Assembly (NCBI RefSeq): GCF_932274485.2 | Contig: NC_065881.2 | Span: forward strand, 47,068,702 to 47,132,701 | Direction of reading: 5' to 3' | Origin: Patella vulgata | Taxonomy: Eukaryota > Mollusca > Gastropoda > Patellidae | Length of the DNA stretch: 64,000 nucleotides | In this document: piece after piece, positions 12,241-24,715 of the stretch | How positions within the stretch are numbered: the first letter of the stretch is position 1 | How the letters are laid out: each line of letters begins with the position of its first letter | Notes under the pieces: model-generated | Told to the model about the DNA's origin: nothing | Database searches by the model: none | The model's input: only the letters and a program-made list of their open reading frames with translations | Program-made: the position numbers and the translations under genes

Positions 12241-15200
12241 TGTAAGGGTACATGAGATAAACAGGGATATTATATGACGTGAATATGTTGTGATATTCTT
12301 CAAGAGTCACAACCATTGAAATAAAGGTATTGTAGCCATATGGGTGAGTGGAGTTTAAACTTAAATTGACGCAGCTTGCTTGGATGTACATATATTGTGT
12401 GTAGTCTCAGCTTCAAACATCAGATTGGATACTAAATGGTATAACCGAAAATGAACATGGACGGGTCTGCTGACTTTATTACAGACGTGTTCACCTTTTT
12501 TTCCGAAAGGGATGACGCTTTGAAGTACTCTGGATATTTTAATTTGACGAGGTATTATTTTAAAAATATCCCCCCCCCCCCAAAAAAAAAGCCCCAAACA
12601 AATCAAGTCCCTGACAATAAGCATATACGCATAAATAACAAATATATAAGAGAAACAAAGCTTAGAGTTGGAAAAACCATTCTGAACATCTCAAATATGA
12701 AGAAAAAATCAGGATAATTTTGATTATACGGTAAAAAAAATCTGTGAGCAGATCCATTACGGACTAATCTCTAATTTGATACGCCGTGAAAGATATATTA
12801 GACCGAAGGGAATCCTAATTGAATCTGAAAGATGGTTCATCTTTTCAGCCTGTTTGAAGAAAATATCTTCAGGGAAGGACTAGCATGCCATTACTGCGAT
12901 GAATTATTCCATTTCTGGCTCTTCAGCCTGCGGATAAAACAGAAAAAAGGGATTGAGAAGCGCATTATGGATGGGCATGTCGTTTGTTTCTTTGTTTCTA
13001 ACGTTGAGCTAGTTTGTTTCTAGCCATTGTTCCATCATAATGTCAGCATGCTACTTTCATTCTATGCATCTATCTTAAAGCTATCTGTTGTTGGAAGTAA
13101 AAAAATCTTTTGTTCGGCAATGAATCTCTGTCACGTCTGCCTTAATTTATAGCGGCTAATTTATGATTAAAAAATATTAAAGATAAAAGCCTTTACACCA
13201 AGTTACGGAAAATACTGAAAGCCTCCGACTGTTCTCAGCACCAGCTAAACTATTCATCATACTTGACTAAAACGAATTCATAATTTCTTAACGGAACTGT
13301 CACTTTAAAATAAAAATCTATAAATCAACCGGGTTATAATATATAAAGATCTAGTCTGGGTTTATGGTTGCTTCACATTACGACAAGCATAAATTGTATA
13401 AGCTGACATAAAATCAGACCAGATCTAGTCCAGTACGTCTGATAAGACACAACCAACTCATTACTCTTTAGCTTGATTCATCTACCGTAAACAATCGGCT
13501 TATAAACAAATTAATTTCATTGGGTATCGTGGACCTTATGCTCCACTAGCCTTCCTTTAATTGCTTTCTGTTCAATACACGGCCAAGTAGACGACTTTAA
13601 AACTTTGCCAATTTCCATTGTCTTGCAATATCTATTGATCATTTTCTTCTGTACCAATGAATAATTAATCTTTCTTGTGAAACAATCTTCCAATTACTAG
13701 AAACTTTTTGAAGAGTTTCATATACATGCACCATCCACCGAGGCACACATTTGACATTTATGCAAAAACTCGACTTCCTATCTGCTATATCCCTTTGTTC
13801 TTTCTTTATACCTAGCATGCTCCGTTTTATTTCGGTTATAAAGTGATACCAGTGTGGTAAAAGCTGCTGGTAAAATGCTTCGGGAATTTCACAATACCTG
13901 TTTCCAATTGTCAGTAGTAACGTAGTTGTCATATTCCTTAATCAATGGTAATGAGGGTTATTATCTCATTAACCATTGCCACGGCCGATTGATTTCATTG
14001 GTCTACTAAGTTCCCTGGTCGACTAGTCGATACACCGTTTCTGGTGTTCGTACCTTGTAATTATGTTACACCTATAAATCTTAGAATGACTTGACGTGAA
14101 GTTGCACGACCTAACATCTTTCAAACGGACCTCGATGGCCTTTTCGGAAATATATCTTTCATTGCAATCCAAGTGGTAATATCAGGGAGAATTAAGTTTA
14201 AATCCCGATTCTACTGTGGTAAAACCATATGATTAGTATTTGGTCACGGTGCCTATAGAAATTCGGTTTCCAAGATCACCCTACCTCTAATACGTCGACG
14301 TAAAACTCTGACCCAGTGAAAGATAACTAATCAGGAACACACCTTTATCGTAGTAAGTGTAGCAATGATTAATGTAATAATAATATTTATAATCACTGCT
14401 TAATGGCTGCCAAGAAAAGCGCTCAGATACGAGAGATAATGGAACACCAGGGTGAAATGTGGATGTACAAAGTCTTTGAGCAGCTGGAATATATGCACGG
14501 GCATTGCATACTTACCTATGTAAAGAAGTGATGTCCTCCTGTCACCACCATCCAAGTCCGGATTCCAGGTTTTCAATTCCAAGTTCGAATCACGAGTTTT
14601 ACCTGGCCAGCCCAACCCTTTTTATTGCACGCGTAATCATTGTAAATTACAATAATCATCATAATATGATATCAATATGAAGCACTTTGATGTTCTCGAG
14701 TTATTAATGGTCACACAAATTTTATGTTTTATTTACATTTACTTTTTGGTTTCCAAAAATACAAACAACTATACATACGGATTAACCGGCGTATTAAAGA
14801 AATCAGACGTTTTCGAGCTTTGTTTAATTTATCTAATTTAGTACCACGTTACGACACGTGTACGCTTCTCAGTTTTCATATTAGTGAGCATATTACATTG
14901 TATAATGAAGAAGCTGTCAATCACATCAGCCAAGTCTAATCAAAGATGTCAGCACCATCATTTAATCAATAATAATGCAGAATTTATAAATAATTAATTC
15001 TTCTCTCTTTTGCATTAGAAACGGTCAATAACTATGTTTTCACAAGTATTGCTGAAAGTGTGGGGTTACTTTGCTCTGTCGACATCCACATCCACGTCCA
15101 TTTTCATTTTCTTTTATTTGCTAAAACTGGAATCGGCTTTTGGTAACAATACAAACAGTGAATATCAATAATGGTATTTTGTATTGCAACATCTGGGGAG

Positions 15201-15860
15201 AACAGAGGTACGTGTATAAGGCGCGATACGTCAACACATATTAAAATATAGCAAACCTATTCAATAAATCATAATTGACAGTGCTGGCTACAGATTGAAT
15301 TTTTGAATAAAGTAAAGACATTAATAAAATAACTAGATGATGGATCAATATGATCTGAAGATGGTTCAATAAAATAGGGAAAAACAAAACTCTCGTCCCA
15401 ACAAGTACAAATGCAGCTTCTATTAAAATTTCATGTCACTAAAAACTAAACTCAAGTCCGCTTTAAACGAACTCGTTGTATAATTGATTTATATTTTATA
15501 TATAACAAAGGCTCCGTTTATCGCGTGATGTTCTTTGGGATAACTTCACATTGGTTTTTTTTTTGTTATTATTTTGTGGAAATGGTTTTGCCTCACTGTA
15601 GCACTGTTGTAGAATTTCATCTTTGTTATCAAAGTGCGTATTTTAATTTCTGGACAATTTGATTAATGTGTCTAAATTAGTTGAGATTGAATCAAGTGGA
15701 CCAGAATCATTCTCTGAGAACAATGACCGACAGCTCTGTACATGGGTGTTGTAGGTTAAGTGCAACACAATCATAGAACCTTTTCCAAAAGGAGAGAAAT
15801 CTATTTGTAGTTCCAATGTCATTTGTTTAATGAACTAAAAGTCCCTTTTTAAAACACGGG
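12241..15860. other. Unique intergenic DNA with homopolymer tracts
   Basis: A run of 12 C followed by 9 A lies at 12570-12590. The longest frame (13639-13932, minus, 97 codons) has a protein-like mix of residues but no domain I recognise. A B-box-like GTTCGAATC near 14582 sits in sequence that does not fold as a tRNA. No gene is supported. Confidence 0.45.
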
Positions 15861-16083
15861 GTATTGGTTAACGCGTTGGATCATAAAGTCTGTCATTGAA
15901 TCAAGTGGCGTGGTTTCGATTCCCCGCTTGTACGTGACAAGGAGTAGGGTCGCATGCCCAATCTGGTGGTTTTTTTCCTGGACTTCTGGTTTTACTCAAT
16001 TGAAATCAAATTGAAACATATGTTAGTCCCGAAATGACCTAGTTTGTGTCGAGTGAACGTTAAACCACAGTTCTCTCTCTCTT
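15861..16083 (+). mobile_element. SINE family A ((CT)n-tailed), diverged copy
   Basis: Matches the complete copy at 59.3 kb in order: GGATCATAAAGTCTGTCATT, CGTGGTTTCGATTCCCC (B box), GACAAGGAGTAGGGTCGCAT, CATATGTTAGTCCCGAAATG, CCTAGTTTGTGTCGAGTG, then ACGTTAAACCA and a short CT tract. The tRNA head is shortened and the middle (the CTCCGGG region) is badly diverged or deleted. T-rich flanks (CCCTTTTTAAAACAC and CTTTTTTGAAACAAC) look like an eroded TSD. An older copy. Confidence 0.8.
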
Positions 16084-17309
16084 TTTTGAAACAACTTGTA
16101 GATATACAACATTCCAGATGGTTCTCGGATAATTGCTTTAATTTGTCGAATTGTCCATGGACTTTGTTTCTTGACTGCATACCGGGCCCGATTATACTTC
16201 TATTTCATTACTTATACTTTCTATCTGACGGTAGTTTATAAAACATGTGAAGTGAGAGTCTTACATGCCAATGCCCGTTGTAATAATAAAGATGCGTTTA
16301 TTTAAATGCGAAGAAACCCCTTAAAGTGTCAATTACAAATATTTTCTCTTGATATCCTCTTCAATAATAATTTGATATACATATATTTTTATTTTTTAGA
16401 GTTAACATAAATGCTATACACCTATCTAAAAGAAAATCATCTGTAGTAGCCTATGGAGCGGGATGCACGATTTTATTGTACATGATATTGTAAAATACAT
16501 TTTAAACAGTACCATTTGTTACCGTAAAGAGAGTTAGAATTTTGCCCCGTCGTCGTTGGTACAGAAAAGTTAAACGTTAAACCCCATTTAATTTTAGAAT
16601 AGTGTCGTTTTCATCGCGTCTGACGGAACTATGGGGCTAGACTGCAATCTGCTTTAATATAAAATAAATACGACACTAAATTGAAAGTAATAATATTCAA
16701 AAACATATAGTTATGTAAATTGAAAGTATGTAAAGCCTTTTTTTTAAGCTTAATATGTGAGTACGTGTAAGATGTTACATGCATTAAGTAAACATATTAG
16801 CACAAGCATTACTAGGTTAAGAGTTACAATTATGTCGTGAATCCCACTCCATACAGTAATTCTATCCCGTCGTCATTACTATGGTTGGCGCAGAAAAGAT
16901 GGACGCTATCCCATTTGATTTAAGAATATTGCTATTTCCATCGCGTTATACGGAAATAAGGAGCTAGACTGCAATCTGCTTCAATATAAAATAAATACGA
17001 CGCTAAATTGAAAGTAATAATATTCTAAAACATATAGTCATATAAATGAGCCTTTTTACCTTAATATACTAAACAGCAAAAAAAAAAATAAATAAATAAA
17101 AAAAAAAAAAAAAAAAACCCAACAAAAAAAAAAAAACGTCAGTACGATTTCAAAATCAGAGAGGCACTTTAATCAAATCATTCTAGAAAACGACTTAGTA
17201 AATGGATCAAAGCAATTTTTTGTGAACAGTATGTTGACACAACAGTGATCAATTCATCACAATTCCAAGACATTACGAGAAGGTTTAGAGTCTGTACACA
17301 GTCTATACA

Positions 17310-17420
17310 CCAGTATCTGGTTTGTCCACCGCGAGTGTCAATAACAGCAGCGCAGCGTCTGTACATGGAGTGGACCAGACGATTGAAGAACGCCATTGAC
17401 ACCTGGAACCACACTCTGAT
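17310..17420 (-). pseudogene. C-terminal fragment of a Tc1-like transposase
   Basis: In the minus-strand frame that runs 17459 to 17178, codons 14-50 read as a Tc1-type transposase tail: a VSMAFFNRLVHSMYRRC segment followed by AAVIDTRGGQTRY. This fits the family ending, which typically has the form N-R-L-V/I-x-S-M-x-R-R-C, an AVI-like stretch, then GGxTRY just before the stop. Catalytic DDE residues and the DNA-binding domain are absent, and the frame runs past the normal end. It is a dead fragment. Recognition is from memory of the family; no search was run. Confidence 0.62.
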
Positions 17421-17473
17421 GTTGTAGTGTGAATGTTTCAACCGGGTATGGGAGTGCATTTTATAGGGCTGGT

Positions 17474-17500
17474 CAGCACATGCAGCACATGCAGCACATG
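17474..17500 (+). repeat. 9-bp minisatellite, 3 units
   Basis: CAGCACATG occurs three times in a row, followed by a partial CAGCATG, inside the Tc1-like remnant. Confidence 0.9.
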
Positions 17501-17789
17501 CAGCATGAGTTACATGAAAATCATGGAGAACACATCACCATCTCAGAAGTCAGGTTGCGTTATTGAGAACATTTCCTTGGTTCAAGTCTGTGTTTGGAAA
17601 GGAGCCTTATTGCTTAGGTAAAGTTGGAGATGGGGTCACAAATATACAATAAAAACATTTTTCAGAGTAACATACCAACCTGACGTTTCATTTGCTGCTT
17701 AGTATATGTGAGTAAGATGTTACATATTAGTACAAGCATTACTAGATTAAGAGTTACAATTATGTCGTGAATTCCGCTCCATACAGTAA

Positions 17790-18402
17790 GCATTTCAACC
17801 TTTAACCATATGTATTATTTCAATGGTCTCAGATCTCTCCAAGCGTTCACAGAATTCAAGGAAACTATTAAATATCATAATATTTAGAGGCTGACTATTA
17901 TACAAGTAGCTGATAACAGAAAAACTATTTCATAGCAAACATATTTCTTCATGGTTAAGATATGGTGTTGTATAGATTACTACACCATCTGATTTATGTA
18001 GCTCACGCTGCAACCACATGTCGCTTCAATTATAACATACTTCTTAGGTAACCGTTTCTTCTTATTTAGCCGAATACGTAACCATACACTCCATCCATTA
18101 AAGAGGTATTTTGTTATTTCTACAAAGAATATAGATGTAATTAAATTTATATAATATCATATTCGAAATAACATTAAACTCAACTAATTATTAAAATCCA
18201 AGTATTGGGCTATTCATATTAGGACATTTTGAAAACCACTATAGGTTATTATGCGTACTGCTCGCATATTCAAGTGATTGACAGATTTCTGTTAGAACAT
18301 ACCCGGTGTAACTACATTGTATGGTCAAATCCAAAACCGTTTTACAGATCGGTAAAGCGCTAACGACTCTTTAAGTTGGCTAAATTGACAATAATTTTAC
18401 AG
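17790..18402. other. Unique intergenic DNA
   Basis: No gene or repeat recognised. Confidence 0.5.
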
Positions 18403-18620
18403 CCTGGTTTCCCCTTGTCAGTAGTGCAGTACGGAGGGCCTGGCAGGGCAAGGCGTCTAGTCGTTGGTATGAACAAACTAGGTCCCGTGTACAGGTTTGC
18501 TTGTACGTAAAAGAACCCCAGACATTTGGAGTTTCATGAAGAATAGACGAGTGCCGCCCACATCAATTAGCTGGGTGGTGCATACAATTGAGACGCTAAA
18601 CCCCATTTTATTTTATTTCG
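18403..18620 (+). mobile_element. SINE family B, 5'-truncated divergent variant
   Basis: Starts in the body at TGGTTTCCCCTTGTCAGTAG and carries AGGCGTCTAGTCGTT, AGGTCCCGTGTACA and GTACGTAAAAGAACCC. The 3' half differs from the other family B copies (ATTAGCTGGGTGGTGCATAC) before ending ACGCTAAACCCCATTTTATT. It shares the family start and end but has another 3' module, so it may be a separate subfamily. No clear TSD. Confidence 0.7.
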
Positions 18621-21600
18621 CAATATGATCTTCACATTATTAACTTGAAAAAGTACTACGATGTATTCACCCGAAACGTACTGCATATTTTACGTTCACC
18701 AATCCAAACAGAAACGAAATTAAATATTTTATATTGGTAAAGAGTCAAAATAATTGTTACCGCGCTGAATAAGCATTTCATACCATACATATCCCCTCCC
18801 CCCCCCCCCCGCCTTCTCACTAAAAAGTTGTCGCATCTTTGGAAATGGGTTTTATATACGGCGAAGGGAATATGCAGACACTCTTTCGTTCGTGATATCC
18901 TACATTACATCACGGCTAAACAGTTTTTGATTACAGAAACATAAGTTAAAAAGTATTCTCGTAATTAAATGTTCCATTTGATCCCTCTTTGTATCTGTAC
19001 AGATATGGCATAATGACTGGTTTCAAAATATAGTCTTTGACATGTACACTGTATCCCTCACCAAATTTATATACAACCAGTAAAATCAATACATATCCTT
19101 TACAATAATGTCAAATAATAAAACACAAAATTGATCAGTGACATGGCACGTTACCTAAAACTGAAACACCACGTCTGTTTCAAACACGATCCATGACATA
19201 TGAAGCAGGCGCCATCTTTGACTAGTGACAGATGTTAATTGCTGTCAAATATGAAAATGATCTTCATAAGGAGCTGTCAGTCATAGCAGTCTATGGGGGA
19301 TCAGACGTAAAGGATTTCAAGATATTAGAATTTGCCTGTGCATTCAATAGCAAGCTAAAGTTAGTCTTGCCATGGCTGTTTCTGCCAATCACCATATTGG
19401 AAGTGAATCACAATGTTACTCATGCCTGATTTGTAATTCTTGAAAATCGTTCCACTCGCAAGTCAAACCAGACATATTGTAAACTTTAGCCTGGGAACGA
19501 CAGCGGCTGAAGAGAGTTTCAGTTCGAATTTGCCTTAATTAATACCCAAAGGTTTTCTAGTTTCAGCTGCCAGATATGTCGAAGGCAACGAGGATATAAA
19601 ATGTTAATTGGAGGACTGGATTAGACTAGGATGACGCCATTGTTTGAAATATAATTAGTACACCGCAGTATTGTTACTTTATCGGTTTCGCCATATTGTT
19701 AAAAACGTAAAGCCGTCTACTGGTTATACCCGATGGCATGTTTTGTTATAATCAATCAAATGCTAATATTCAACTAGTGGAATTCATCCCCTAAATATTT
19801 AACAAGAATGGTTTCGTATAGACATTTAAAATGACACAGTAGGTCATATAGGCTCTTGGTAAATAATTATTTATAACGGCATATAATCAACAGTCTATGT
19901 TTTTTCGTTCTATCATTATGAAGTTTGGTTAATTCAATCCAATTTACCACATAAATGCTTATTATTAGTTTTGAAAGCATTGGTAAGCACATTATTTCTT
20001 TGTCTAGTAGGTTGAGTTTGAAATAAAGAGGGTCGTATTGATTTCCGACGATAACTCATGGAGTGATGTCCATTGATGACCATCCAAATTGGTCGAATTA
20101 TTACTGGAATATTAATAAATTATTCAGCTTGGTGAAATAATGAGACATCTTGATTTTTGACAATAACCCTAGAGTTTTCTCCGTTGGTTTCGATGCCTGT
20201 TTTTCACGCTAGGTCCGACAATTGTCAATGGAACGTTGTGTGCGTTGTTGCCGGTCAGCCTATGTTTTTTGGATTTTTTTTGGGTTGTGAAATAGCATTT
20301 TATGTACAAAATCGTGATTACACTCATATTATATACAAGAAACAACAGTATGGCATAATATACAAAGCAATATACAGTCACTTTTGAACAAAAATATACA
20401 ATCGGATATATACAACAATATCAATAGTATTAATTATATATGCATAATATCTTATGGTTTTATTGTTTTTGTAGATGTAGAACCATTTGAAATTGTTTTA
20501 GATTTATTTAACCTCCTCCTTCTTATAATTCTTAGGAGCTCTTCTTAAACCGGCTCAATTATCTTAATTGATAATATAGGTATTAAGTTACCCAAGTATT
20601 GCATAACGTGGCGCGTCTTGCTGTGCATTCACATTAATTAACGTGGGGTCAATCTTAATGTATTTACATGTCATAACAGAGAAAATTACATAATATATTA
20701 TCTTTACTAATGTGAACTATGTTAATGAATAACTGGCATGCCAAGTACGTGTACAATAACGTATGGCATATCATATCTTGTTTTAGTATATCTCGATTAT
20801 TGTTTGTTGTGCGGTTATCCTTCACTTACTATTATTTCATTTGCTTTGATCAAATAAATCCATTAATGCAATATTTTTAAAAAGCTTAGACGAATGGTTC
20901 AATACGTGTATATAATTCAAATATATGATTGTGAAACTATTGGCCTCATAGGAATAAAGAAATCTGTTTTTTCAGTCAGTGCTTCACGTAAACCATTATT
21001 CTCAAGGGCTTTAAATATTTTCATTGTCAATAAATTATGTTTTATAGTAATGTAGATGTTAGACGTGTCATTAATAATGCATTGTTTGTATATTTGAAAA
21101 AGGTCCCTGAAACATATGAGTTAAATAATACTAGACGATTTTATAGCTTTAGTTGATCCAGTCAATATTCAATGTACATACAAATATAACATAGACTTGT
21201 ACATGTCGTTTATATAGCAGTACACATAACAAACAATAAAGCCCTCCAATTTCAGACCAAAAAACAAAACAAAACAAAGCACACTGTTCCAAAAATAAGG
21301 AAAAGTTGAAAGGATTTGTATTTCGGTATCATTAAGTCAAGTAAAATGAACAAAGGCAGACACATTTGTGCAAACTATATGATATTCCACACCGATAAAA
21401 TACAGAATTAAGTTGATCGGATATGTTATTTCGATTAATGATTAGTCAATTTCCCGTACGCTATTTTTTGAAAGATTAAGAGAAATACGGCTTGTTTACT
21501 AATTTGAGTTAAATTTTTGGCGGGACTCTTTTTTATATTGTGTTTTAAAACATTTCAAAGCGTTTAAAATTAGCAATTAGAACCACGAGCGAAATGTTGA

Positions 21601-22498
21601 TGGGCTGTACTCTGTTTTATCCCGATCAATCAAAACGAAACACATCACTCAACCAACCCCTTTCAAAACTAGGCCCAAACAAAAATATTTTAAATGGTAG
21701 AGCTGAATGTGACGAGTAATAAAGTACGAAATGACATTACATAACATATTGACATGCTAGCATGTTGTAAAACATTCAGCTCAATAACAAGTATGTGTTG
21801 AAATGTGTCTCTCTTAATTAGACTTTACTATTTAACATTACACCTTAAAGATGACATTTTATTCTGCGTTAACTGTATACATTTTTGTACGAGCAAGTTG
21901 TTCCGAACCAAGATCACCTAGCGTGAATAGATTTGGGGCATATCATAACTAAATATACAAAACCTTCTAGATCCTAACTAAGTAGTATAAATTCATAAAG
22001 CAGAAAATTGTAAGTGGATTTTTAAAAGGGAAATAATAACCAAATAATCAAAACCCCCAAAATAACAACCATACTCTACCTCGGGGCTTCCTGCACTGGG
22101 ATGTGCAAGATACGTGGCTAGGTTTAAGTACTTAGGATTTCTAGAAAATGATCTGATTTCTGTCGATTGGACGTTGTACCCCAGCTCTCTCTTCCTCTTT
22201 TCTTGAACATCATTTGAACGAGAATCAATATTTTATGGGCACGAATTGAAATAATATCCTTGTTATATCTGCAGTGTCATATTATCAAGATGAAACAGAT
22301 AAGTCATGATTTAGAATATTGACACATATCAATGACGTCATCAAAGCTTGGAACCTTTTTAAAACATAAACATGGTTAAAATATTGAAAATGAAAACGTT
22401 CAGACGTAAATTGTATTAGTTTATTATGTGCTACACCCATTTGGCCTAAAATGGATATATTCAATTTAATGTTCTAATGGTTCTTTGATGAATATATC
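18621..22498. other. Unique AT-rich intergenic DNA
   Basis: A run of 13 C lies at 18798-18810. No gene supported; frames such as 19232-19429 and 20157-20387 are short and featureless. No dispersed repeat recognised. Confidence 0.5.
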
Positions 22499-22900
22499 TT
22501 AAAGATACATTATGGGAGATTAGATAAAGAGCTGGCACTTCTCACTAATAGTTTTAAACTAGTTAATGTAAAGGGCATTTGCTGAAAATTTCAGTCAAAT
22601 TGATCCACTCTGAACAGAGAATTTAGCGATTGAATTTTAGGCCTAGTCTTGATCACCATTACTAAAGTCGGTACGATAAAAACATTGTCTCGATTATCCA
22701 TTTTTTGATTTAACCATCAATGAGCGTTGAGCAGCAGATTTGATTCTAATCCAGTAAATATCGTAGGCTAGCAATGACATCGAGAGTTGATTAGGGTCTG
22801 AATAAGTTAATTAATGTCTAATTAATAATTTAGATAGAATTTCAGGGCTAAAGAAATACCTGCTATACGCAGATTTAGCTCTTGCATAATGTATGTTTAA
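22499..22900 (+). mobile_element. TTAA-ended MITE, copy 1
   Basis: Begins TTAAAGATACATTATGGGAG and ends with the near-complement CTTGCATAATGTATGTTTAA, giving imperfect TIRs bounded by TTAA at both ends. The same ~400-bp sequence with the same ends recurs at 26.05 kb, with shared words such as AATTTCAGTCAAATTGATCC, AAGTCGGTACGATAAAAA and GACATCGAGAGTTGATTA. TTAA at both borders suggests a piggyBac-like or Kolobok-like non-autonomous element; that assignment is inference. No coding capacity. Confidence 0.75.
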
Positions 22901-24540
22901 ATGCGCACATTATTCAGCCAGGTGCTATTATTACAATTTAGGTATTAAGAAATGTGCAAGATGGTGTAAATATCAGACATCGATCATTAATACCATATTG
23001 ATTATTTTGACAGTGATTGACAAGGTTGACACCGCAATCGAAATATTTGTTTATTTGTTAAAATCGCCACTGCCAAATATGATCGATTAGACGGATGTAA
23101 TTATCTAGTCTCCAATATCAGTTTCATTGTATCTTACAATCGGCATTGTGTCTACACGGATATCCGTTTGGAAATCTTCGTCGGCATAATTCGCCAGAAA
23201 CAAATTCATACTTGTCATAATTATTATAATGTTGCTTTATCCAAAAATATTTCTATTTAAATATAATTTTTCATAGATTTCATATTATCAGTATGCCACC
23301 TTTGTAGTCGGTTTGTAAGACCCCGCAACCAAAACTGGTGTTGCAGACTTCCAAGGGTTTAGACGACACTTATTTCTCTAGTGAAATCAATACTAATCAC
23401 TGAAAGTCGACAACCGCCACGATTTCGTTGGAAACTATAACTTGCAGCATATGCACTGAACATTGCCATGGAACTTTGATTCGGGAATATTTCCTTTCCA
23501 CGATATATGATCTTCATTCTATTCATGTAATATACTAATATACATGTAATTACTTTTTCATTTTTTATTGTGTTCGGTGTTGTCCAGCACCTTGTTATGT
23601 ACAATTGAAAATATTAGCAGCTACCTCAATTCTTAAAACCAAATCTGGTGTTCTATTATGAAAAGTATAATATACCCTCATTATATATTCGTATCACATT
23701 TAAAATACCCAGATGACAGGTCTAATATTTACTTCTAATCGTCTTATGTCGAAATTCCATACCCCTTTTGTCGGGAAAGGGGCGTCATATACAAACTTTG
23801 AAATGAAACATTATTACTGGAGTGAACTTGTAAATGTCTGCGTTATTTGTATTGTAGCTAAAATTATATATGGCCACATTACGTGAGTTGAAAAGAAAAC
23901 TTAGAAGGCCTAATCTTAGTTGTAGAGCTGTTTTTAAATTTGAAAATGTATTTTAACGTGTTTGTAATTTGAAACATAGAATTTGAACACGGCAGAATAG
24001 GTATATTGGATGAATTGCTCTTTGATTTCACCCAATCTGAATCACAATTGGCACCCGAGTTAGTCCCGAATCTCGCCTGTAGAGGATACACTGGAAACTT
24101 ACTTTTTGCTTTTCTTTCAATAAAACTCTAAAGACAACTCATTTTGTGGTTCTGTGACCTTACCGTCAATGCCAACTACCTCTTAAGATTTGGGTGCTGT
24201 GAGTGATGAGACGGTCAGTTTCTTCTCGAAGAATGAGAGAATGCTATACATATTTACAATAAATATCTTAAAGGTTTTATATAAGTAGAATATCTCAGTG
24301 CAGAATAACAATCTATTAACGCCAGATAACCTCCTGTCCACTACGAGTTTTTACATTGACGTTCAAAAGTATGGAATGGGGTTTAATGTCTCGTAGACGC
24401 TTTATTTATGCCATTTTCAATTTCTGTATGTTTACATATGTTATGTATGTGAGGAGAGTGGTGGTTCTTCCTACGCCTCTTGAAAATTTGCGCGCATTAC
24501 CAATTTGTAAACAGCGTTTCGTATAATATAAGATACATAC
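22901..24540. other. Unique intergenic DNA
   Basis: No gene or repeat recognised; frames of 60-80 codons only. Confidence 0.5.
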
Positions 24541-24559
24541 ATGTACCTTCCCATGTCAG

Positions 24560-24715
24560 CCCCATAGCCCAAAACAATTGACAAGTGAGAACTCCAGAAT
24601 GGGGGCGGGGGTAATCGACCCAATCCACGATTCGAACACGGGGCATTTTTGTTGTGACATTAGTGTGTTAGCTACTCAACCACCTTGTCCCCGACGGTAC
24701 AAAATAAGTTATACA
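24560..24715 (-). mobile_element. Probable tRNA-derived SINE fragment
   Basis: On the minus strand a tRNA-like head is readable: GGTGGTTGAGTAGCTAACAC (A-box-like) about 45 bp before CCGTGTTCGAATCGTGG (B-box-like). It does not give a convincing full cloverleaf, and the body after it (TGGGTCGATTACCCC) does not match the other SINEs here. It may belong to another SINE family. Boundaries are approximate and no TSD was found. Confidence 0.45.

Larger units (their letters stand above)
17069..17702 (-). mobile_element. Tc1/mariner-like DNA transposon remnant
   Basis: The ends are inverted, CTAAACAGCAAA at 17069 and TTTGCTGCTTAG ending at 17702, each next to TA, the TSD of the Tc1/mariner superfamily. 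The interrupted repeat has an uninterrupted counterpart (CTTAATATGTGAG, about 16749) that shows the empty site. At 634 bp it is about half or less of a usual autonomous element (roughly 1.2-1.7 kb). A fragment of transposase C terminus is the only coding trace, so most of the transposase gene is gone. Contains an A-rich tract (17078-17137) and three 9-bp repeats (17474-17500). Confidence 0.78.
16537..17789 (+). repeat. Two-part ~320-bp tandem repeat, interrupted
   Basis: Part one (CCCGTCGTC ... TAGACTGCAATCTGCTT ... ATAAATACGAC ... TTGAAAGTAATAATATTC) occurs at about 16537-16740 and again at 16859-17066. Part two (GTAAGATGTTACAT ... CAAGCATTACTAG ... TTACAATTATGTCGTGAAT) occurs at 16749-16858 and again at 17703-17789. 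The period is about 322 bp. The second part-two copy is separated from its partner by the Tc1-like insertion at 17069-17702. Substitution differences between copies indicate an old duplication. The first part-one copy contains ACGTTAAACCCCATTTAATT, resembling a SINE end. Confidence 0.8.

Noticed and set aside
13639-13932. 97-codon minus-strand frame with protein-like composition
   Set aside because: No similarity recognised and no splice or promoter context.
14500-14640. tRNA-like B box (GTTCGAATC) near 14582
   Set aside because: No matching A box or cloverleaf on either strand; at most a fragment of an unknown SINE.
24355-24410. SINE family B end on the minus strand (ATGGGGTTTAATGTCTCGTA)
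   Set aside because: Only about 25 bp match, no tail or TSD; too short to call.
24560-24715. Functional tRNA gene on the minus strand
   Set aside because: A- and B-box-like words exist, but acceptor and anticodon stems do not pair; SINE head is more likely.
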